Below are positions 58,936-64,000 of a stretch of DNA of 64,000 nucleotides, in pieces. This DNA comes from Phil1 sp964612925 (GTDB lineage Bacteria > Bacillota > Clostridia > Christensenellales > CAG-138), in contig CAZTFU010000003.1 of assembly GCA_964612925.1 (NCBI GenBank), forward strand, positions 61,362-125,361, read 5' to 3'. Within the stretch, counting starts at the first letter, position 1; each line of letters starts with the position of its first letter. Made by a program: the position numbers and the translations under genes. The notes beneath the pieces are model-generated. The model was not told the DNA's origin. It made no database searches and worked only from the letters and a program-made list of their open reading frames with translations.

Positions 58936-59217
58936 ATGGAAATCAACGAAAACGATCTTATAGCATTGGAAGACAGCGACGGCAACGAGCTTGCTTACGA
59001 AATAATGGATGTTGTACCGTATCTCGGCAAGGAATACGCGGTGCTCTTCCCCGTTGACGACGAAAGCGACGAGCCGGAGCTTGTCATACTGGAGCTTATG
59101 GCCGGTCCCGACGACGAGGAGGAAGAACTGCGCGGCGTTGACGATGCATCAATACTCGAAAAGGTGTTTCAACTGTTTCTCGAAAGGGAAAAAGAGGCGG
59201 AGCGGGACGATAAATAA
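58936..59217 (+). CDS. DUF1292 family protein
   Basis: 93 acidic residues with the DUF1292 (YrzB-like) pattern: L-E-D-S-D-G-N-E, Y-A-V-L-F-P-V-D-D and V-I-L-E-L-M. Found in most Firmicutes; the function is unknown. Starts 16 bases after fba with an AAAGGAA ribosome site. Confidence 0.85.
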   Translation: MEINENDLIALEDSDGNELAYEIMDVVPYLGKEYAVLFPVDDESDEPELVILELMAGPDDEEEELRGVDDASILEKVFQLFLEREKEAERDDK

Positions 59218-59251
59218 GCCCGTATCGCATACATGATTTCAGGGAGGATAA

Positions 59252-60271
59252 ATGCTCAAGGAATATATACGGGGCGTAAAGTCGCTTTCCATTATAGGAA
59301 TGTGCAAAAACGCAGGCAAGACAACCGTGCTCAATTCGCTTATTGCGGAGCTTAATGCCGACCGTGTAAAGCTTGCACTTACAAGCATAGGGCGTGACGG
59401 CGAAAGCGTTGACCTTGTTACGCGCACCGCAAAGCCCGGCATATATGTTTATGAGAATACGCTTGTGGCAACGGCCGTGGATATGTTTCGCCTAAGCGAT
59501 ATAACGCGCGAGGTAATTCATTCAACCGGCTGGCCAACGCCCATGGGCGAGGTGGCCGTTGTGCGCGCAAGAAGCGATGGAAACGTTCAGCTTGCGGGCC
59601 CCAGTATGACGGCTCAGCTTGGTGAACTGGTCGATGTTTTTTCATCCTTTGGGGCTGAGCTTACAATAATAGACGGCGCATTGAGCCGCAAAACGCTTTG
59701 TGCTCCCACGGTGAGCGAAGCGACCATCCTATGCACGGGTGCATCCTATTCGCGGGATATAAACACCGTTATTGACGATACGGCGTTTTCAACCGCCCTT
59801 TTAACACTGCCAAAGCAAACATCTTTCAGTGAAGAGGAGCTTGACATTCCCTTCAATACCAAAATACGCTTTAAGCGCGATGGCGGCACGGTGGAAGCAT
59901 TGTGCGGCGATATGACGCTTGCGGAGGCTTTACGCAGCCGTGAATACGCCGATATGCGCTGCGCATATATAAGCGGCGCGGTAACGGATGCCATTATACG
60001 CCCCATACTTATGGGTGGTGCAAAGCTCAAGGGCTTTGAGCTTAGCGCAGAGGACGGGTCAAAGCTGCTGTTCAGCCAAGATTCATATGAAAAGCTGCTT
60101 ATTCGCGGCGTGCGCATAGGTGTAAGGCGGCCGGTAAAGCTTGCGGCGATAACAATAAATCCCGTATCCGCATACGGATTCGATATGGACGCTACGCTTT
60201 TGCTTGACAGAATGAGCAAGGCGGTAAGCGTGCCCGTAGTGAACGTTGAAAGCGGCGAACGTGAAGAATAA
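59252..60271 (+). CDS. KamB-like P-loop protein of aminomutase reactivase type
   Basis: 339 residues with a P-loop G-M-C-K-N-A-G-K-T-T at about 16-25. Order and sequence resemble the KamB reactivase subunit that is found with KamC and lysine 5,6- or ornithine aminomutases, where it helps exchange damaged cobalamin. The aminomutase subunits themselves are absent. GGGAGG precedes the ATG. The family call is by pattern only and should be checked. Confidence 0.6.
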   Translation: MLKEYIRGVKSLSIIGMCKNAGKTTVLNSLIAELNADRVKLALTSIGRDGESVDLVTRTAKPGIYVYENTLVATAVDMFRLSDITREVIHSTGWPTPMGEVAVVRARSDGNVQLAGPSMTAQLGELVDVFSSFGAELTIIDGALSRKTLCAPTVSEATILCTGASYSRDINTVIDDTAFSTALLTLPKQTSFSEEELDIPFNTKIRFKRDGGTVEALCGDMTLAEALRSREYADMRCAYISGAVTDAIIRPILMGGAKLKGFELSAEDGSKLLFSQDSYEKLLIRGVRIGVRRPVKLAAITINPVSAYGFDMDATLLLDRMSKAVSVPVVNVESGEREE

Positions 60272-60306
60272 CCCTGCCGCGTACATAAAAAGGAGACAGC
60301 ATTAAA

Positions 60307-61761
60307 ATGACCATGACATTTGCTCAGCAGGAGAATATCGGCTTTCGCTATGTTATAAACGCACTTTCCTGTTCAAGCCCGTATGGGCAGGCGCGGGTAA
60401 ACAAGCTACGCTTTTTTGAGCCCAATGAGCTTGATGAGTTGAAGCGTCAGCTTGAAAATGTGTGCCGCGTTAAGGCTACGCTTACATCCCTCAGCTTTGA
60501 ATATGGGCGGCTTCAGCGGCTTATGATGCCCATGAAGGATATTCGCCGCAGCGTTATGAACCTTGGTGAGGGGACGTTAAGTGAACTTGAGCTATTTGAA
60601 TTAAAGCGTTTTTTACTGCAAACGGAGCTTATTGCGCCCGTGCTTGATGCAGTGCGTACAAAGGCCGATATACAGGGCATAGACATACCTGCGCAAACTG
60701 AAGCACTGCGCATAATGGATCCCGAGGGCAACCGTGCAGCAACGTTTTTCATTGCGGACAATACATCAAGTGAGCTTAAAGCTGCGCGGCGCGAAAAGCG
60801 CGACATCGAGGAGCTTATTCGCCGCGAAAGTGACCCGAATGAACGTGCAAAGCTTATGGCGCAGCGCAGTGCCGCCGCAGGACGTGAAGATGCGGAAGAA
60901 CGGCGCATACGGCGCGAAATATGCCTAAGCCTTGTCCCGTATGAAGAAGGTATAATCTCCTGCATGGATAATGTGGCGGAGCTTGATTTTACAATCGCCC
61001 GTGCGGAGCTTGCCGAACGCTACGGTGGCGTTATGCCCGAATTCACCTCGGGTGAGGTTGAAATGGAGGATATGATAAATCCCCGCGTAGCGGACGCGCT
61101 TTTTGAAAGGGAAAGGAGCTTCACCCCCGTTTCATTGCAAACGCCAATCGGTGCAACGGTAATAACCGGCGCAAATATGGGCGGCAAAAGCGTTGCGCTG
61201 AAAACGCTTGCTCTGAATGCCATGCTTGTAAAGGCCGGCATATTGCCGTTTGCAAAAAAAGCAAAACTGCCGCTTTTCGGCGGAATATTCATAGTAAGTG
61301 AGGATCTTGAGGATATCGATCGCGGCCTTTCAAGCTTCGGTGCGGAAATAGTGCAGTTCAACGAGGTGGAACAGGCCGCCGCCGATACCGAGGGCATAAG
61401 CCTTATCCTTCTTGACGAATTTGCCCGCGGCACGAACCCCGAGGAGGGCGCAATGATAGTGCGTGCCGTAACGCGGTACTTGAACAAGCGGCCGAGCGTA
61501 AGCGTGCTCACCACGCATTATGACGGTGTTGCAAGCCTTGCCGCGGCTCATTTTGAGGTAAAAGGGCTCAAGGATATGGACATGGCGGAGGTTGCAAAGG
61601 AAATAGCCGCCGCAAACGGGAGCATAAGCGGCGCGGACATAATCGCTTCGCACATGAATTACGGTTTGTACCGTGCGCAGGGTGCGGAAAGTTGTCCGCG
61701 TGACGCAAGAAACATATGCGCGTTGCTTGCGCTGAAGGATGAGATTTTGAAGGATATATAA
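60307..61761 (+). CDS. KamC-like MutS-related ATPase
   Basis: 484 residues. The C-terminal half is a MutS-type ATPase with Walker A G-A-N-M-G-G-K-S, Walker B L-I-L-L-D-E-F-A-R-G-T-N-P and a following T-T-H-Y. The N-terminal half is helical, and mismatch-binding domains are missing, so it is not repair MutS. This matches KamC, the ATPase subunit of the aminomutase reactivase. Located 35 bases after the KamB-like gene; kamD/kamE would be expected next but a restriction-modification operon lies there instead. Confidence 0.7.
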   Translation: MTMTFAQQENIGFRYVINALSCSSPYGQARVNKLRFFEPNELDELKRQLENVCRVKATLTSLSFEYGRLQRLMMPMKDIRRSVMNLGEGTLSELELFELKRFLLQTELIAPVLDAVRTKADIQGIDIPAQTEALRIMDPEGNRAATFFIADNTSSELKAARREKRDIEELIRRESDPNERAKLMAQRSAAAGREDAEERRIRREICLSLVPYEEGIISCMDNVAELDFTIARAELAERYGGVMPEFTSGEVEMEDMINPRVADALFERERSFTPVSLQTPIGATVITGANMGGKSVALKTLALNAMLVKAGILPFAKKAKLPLFGGIFIVSEDLEDIDRGLSSFGAEIVQFNEVEQAAADTEGISLILLDEFARGTNPEEGAMIVRAVTRYLNKRPSVSVLTTHYDGVASLAAAHFEVKGLKDMDMAEVAKEIAAANGSISGADIIASHMNYGLYRAQGAESCPRDARNICALLALKDEILKDI

Positions 61762-61771
61762 GTTTGTAAAA

Positions 61772-61819
61772 GGGCAGTCTATGGCCAATCCTTCCTTAGA
61801 GATTAACTATAGACTGTCC
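61772..61819. terminator. Bidirectional terminator
   Basis: 11-bp stem with one G-U pair (61772-61782 with 61809-61819) between the convergent KamC-like and endonuclease genes. Confidence 0.65.
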
Positions 61820-61826
61820 AACATTA

Positions 61827-62606
61827 TTAAAAGCCAATATAGCTTTCGAACCCGAGCATATACAGTGCCAGTGCAAAAGAACCGCCCTTATCATCTGCAA
61901 TTTGCTGCAATTCCTCTATAACCGTATCATGAGGAACAATAATACTATTAGAATCAGATATGACTTCTTGAATGACAGACGGCAAAATCATGCACATTTT
62001 GTAAAATGCATCTTCCTGTCCAGTAACAATCTTGTAGAACTCATCCATGCTAACACGACGAATTCGGCGATGCTTTTGCTTTGTCCCATCCACAGAAACA
62101 GACCATGCGATATTTTGCGACCTTTTTGCAATCGTTTCAACCAGAAAGCAGGTGCAATCATCGTCTGATAGTAGTTGGCCCTGCATTTTCATGTAGGTTT
62201 TTGCGCTTGAAGCCGAATTCATGGTATTATGTTTGTTTTTCATTTCAACATAGATGGTTCGCACGCTTCCGCATTCTGGAACTTCGATTCTGCTATCTTT
62301 TTGGAAGATAACATCCCAACCAGCCTGTGGCACAGTACAACCATTCATGTATTGAAAAATGCGTTGGTGGAAATAACCAATATCATTATTGTTTGATTTG
62401 TCCCTTTGACGGAAGATTTCATTCTTGATGATTTCCTCCCAGCTGTATTGATAAACTGTCTTATCAAAAATAAGCTTGATAGGGTCAACTATATTGCTGT
62501 TAAACCGCTTCAGATTATATGGAGCCAGTTTTTCACCATAATTATGAATCGTATTTCTGACATGGTTCTTAAAATTCTGTTCAGAGATAAAACTCAATTC
62601 CCACAT
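61827..62606 (-). CDS. Eco47II-type restriction endonuclease
   Basis: 259 residues. The N-terminal F-N-S-N-I-x-D-P-I-K-L-x-F-D-K and R-Q-x-D-K-S-N-N-N-D-I-G-Y-F-H-Q blocks, then G-W-D-V-I and the likely catalytic Y-V-E-M-K-N-K, fit the Eco47II/Sau96I family, which cuts GGNCC. The site is an inference from the family. Its ATG overlaps the stop of the methyltransferase by 13 bases, so both are made together, the methyltransferase first. Confidence 0.85.
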   Translation of the reverse strand: MWELSFISEQNFKNHVRNTIHNYGEKLAPYNLKRFNSNIVDPIKLIFDKTVYQYSWEEIIKNEIFRQRDKSNNNDIGYFHQRIFQYMNGCTVPQAGWDVIFQKDSRIEVPECGSVRTIYVEMKNKHNTMNSASSAKTYMKMQGQLLSDDDCTCFLVETIAKRSQNIAWSVSVDGTKQKHRRIRRVSMDEFYKIVTGQEDAFYKMCMILPSVIQEVISDSNSIIVPHDTVIEELQQIADDKGGSFALALYMLGFESYIGF

Positions 62607-63655
62607 TTTTCTAACCCCTTTCGTATTTCAGTAGCTACATCGAGTGCAAGGTTAACGGGCACGGCATTGCCAACTTGTTTATATTGACTGCCAACTCCTC
62701 CACAAAACTCCCAATCATCCGGGAAGGATTGAATACGAGCATTCTCACGAACAGTAAATGGGCGCGGTTCTAACGGATGGCAACGTTCGGTCTGTTTCTG
62801 TGTGGGCGAAGTCAGTACTGCAAGTGAGGGTTCATCCATACTCATTCGACGCAAAATTCCTGTGCGCCCTCCGCCCATATTCCAGCAGCTTTTCATGTAG
62901 TCTTTGGCTATGTTCTCTGGAATATCACGCCAATAACCGCCAGGCGGAACAAGTTTGAAAATGTCGCGTTTATAAGCGGAGTACTGCGTTCCTGCACTTT
63001 TCGGGACATTCTGAAGCACATCACGCAAAACGGGTTTATATTCATGCGGCTTCGGGAAAGCGATGGAGATTCGTCCGAGCAAATCGTTACGAATACCAAT
63101 AGTAATTAGCCGTTCACGTTTTTGTGCATTACCATAATCCCATGCATTCAACACTTGTTTCTGAATGGTATACCCACATTCAGAGAAAACGTTGATGATC
63201 GTTTTATAAGTCCGACCATTGTCATGCGTCAATAGTCCCCGTACATTTTCAAATAGGAATGTTTTAGGTTGAAGTTTCTTGAGAAACACTGCATAGTGAT
63301 AAAACAACGTTCCTCGTGCATCTTCAAGCCCCAGCCTTTTGCCGGCATAAGAAAATGCCTGACAAGGTGCGCCACCCGAAAGCAAGTCCAGTTCTCCGGC
63401 CTTAAGCTGAAAGTATTGGGGCAAATTCTGTGATGAAATGTTTGCTATATCATCACAGATTACATTCCAATTCGGGCGATTTGCTTTTAGAGTATCGGCA
63501 GCATCTTTATCAATCTCAATCAGGCCAAGGGTTTTGAAGCCTGCCTTTTCGACACCTAATGCAAGACCGCCTGCACCCGCGAACAATTCAATGGCTGTAA
63601 ATAGTGTTTCTGTGTCCTTCGGATCTTTGCTGTTAATGGGTTGGGTTGACTCCAC
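62594..63655 (-). CDS. DNA (cytosine-5) methyltransferase
   Basis: 353 residues from a GTG at 63655, which follows AGGCGG by 9 bases; the frame extends further up only through the promoter. Motif I F-A-G-A-G-G-L, catalytic Pro-Cys in G-A-P-C-Q-A-F-S, E-N-V-R-G and motif X G-N-A-V-P. Modifies cytosine, presumably in GGNCC, to protect the chromosome from the endonuclease encoded downstream. The base composition is more AT-rich than the flanking core genes. Confidence 0.93.
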   Translation of the reverse strand: MESTQPINSKDPKDTETLFTAIELFAGAGGLALGVEKAGFKTLGLIEIDKDAADTLKANRPNWNVICDDIANISSQNLPQYFQLKAGELDLLSGGAPCQAFSYAGKRLGLEDARGTLFYHYAVFLKKLQPKTFLFENVRGLLTHDNGRTYKTIINVFSECGYTIQKQVLNAWDYGNAQKRERLITIGIRNDLLGRISIAFPKPHEYKPVLRDVLQNVPKSAGTQYSAYKRDIFKLVPPGGYWRDIPENIAKDYMKSCWNMGGGRTGILRRMSMDEPSLAVLTSPTQKQTERCHPLEPRPFTVRENARIQSFPDDWEFCGGVGSQYKQVGNAVPVNLALDVATEIRKGLEKCGN

Positions 63656-63692
63656 GACCAATAACCGCCTTTCTATAAAACTATCCACTATT

Positions 63693-63729
63693 ATTTTACC
63701 ACGAAATTCGTTTCGAATCAACGAATTTC
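63693..63729 (-). promoter_or_regulatory. Promoter and inverted repeat of the restriction-modification operon
   Basis: On the minus strand TTGATT (63716-63721), 17 bases, TAAAAT (63693-63698). A 27-base inverted repeat, GAAATTCGT-N9-ACGAATTTC (63703-63729), covers the -35 box. A protein bound there would block transcription. No controller protein gene is visible. Confidence 0.65.
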
Positions 63730-63928
63730 AAGCACAAAGTATTTAGGAGTATGGTTTCAAAAACATATTTGGTTATCGTGGGTAGTTTCAAGCGTTATAT
63801 AGCCAATTTAAGCGACAAATAGGCTACAATTCAATATAAAAGAACGCCAAAGCACTACACCATCAAGCTTTTTCATTCTTTTATTTTTTTTGCAAAAGGC
63901 AAGCATACGCCGTTTTTTCGGGCATTTT

Positions 63929-63955
63929 AAGGCGAGCCTTGTGGACTCGCCTTTT
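63929..63955 (+). terminator. Terminator-like hairpin
   Basis: 8-bp stem AAGGCGAG/CTCGCCTT with a 9-base loop, followed by TTGTTGT on the plus strand. The gene it would end is not visible. Confidence 0.6.
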
Positions 63956-64000
63956 GTTGTCTGAATATATGGTTTTATTTGATAAAGGCCGCTTATCAAT

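Larger units (their letters stand above)
63656..64000. other. Intergenic region at the right end
   Basis: Contains the methyltransferase promoter (63693-63729) and a hairpin (63929-63955). I found no supported gene; the open frames here are short and have no ribosome site. Confidence 0.6.

Noticed and set aside
63808..63999. 63-codon minus-strand open frame at the right edge
   Set aside because: Overlaps a terminator-like hairpin, shows no ribosome site and has no recognisable sequence.

Overview
The window is one chromosomal segment from an endospore-forming, Gram-positive Firmicute, most probably a member of the Clostridia. The evidence is a spo0A homologue, an uninterrupted sigK, a sigH-type sigma gene next to rlmB, thyX and mini-III RNase, strong Shine-Dalgarno sites, and sigma-A type promoters with 17-base spacers. 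I see no rRNA, tRNA or CRISPR array.

Layout. 1-7375, minus strand: tandem units that each start with a promoter and encode a small secreted Cys-rich protein or an FtsX-like permease, followed by one or two lipoproteins built from Cys-bounded modules. I cannot assign this family; a distant member sits at 56688-57626. 7442-9967: copper P-type ATPase with an in-frame C-terminal CopZ-like domain. 10170-15338: lone NMT1-type lipoprotein, then a MarR-controlled heterodimeric ABC exporter. 15622-16422: Spo0A with glutamate at the phosphoacceptor position. 16511-19150: DnaA boxes and a small accessory cassette (XRE, ImmA, DUF4417 and phage-type genes) between two nearly identical terminator hairpins. 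19179-25266: ABC-F protein, SLOG protein, DUF2804 protein, NlpC/P60 hydrolase, MscL with a zinc ribbon, UPF0316 protein. 25392-31914: plus-strand run of nadE (glutaminase residues lost), tRNA/rRNA methyltransferases, GNAT, M32 peptidase and DnaD. 32009-39194: ferredoxin-type membrane protein, LysR, hydrolase, family-4 UDG, sigK, PII-like protein plus antiporter, efp, Asp/Cys-rich protein. 39466-45472: glycosyltransferase, M18 peptidase, sigH-rlmB-thyX-mrnC cluster. 45520-56607: cell envelope block with LCP protein, class B sortase, a very short sortase substrate, ABC exporter, two fused Wzz/BY-kinases, a membrane-anchored Ig-like protein, a CapD-type dehydratase and galE. 57984-61761: aldolase, DUF1292 and a KamB/KamC-like pair without an aminomutase. 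61827-63655: Eco47II-type restriction-modification operon.

Most of the window is core Clostridial gene content. The unusual parts are the lipoprotein/peptide units with a shared promoter-operator and structured leader, the altered active sites of Spo0A and NadE, the CopA-CopZ fusion with a preserved internal start site, two apparently leaderless genes, and the accessory cassette after spo0A. All functional names rest on motifs read by eye; no database search was possible.
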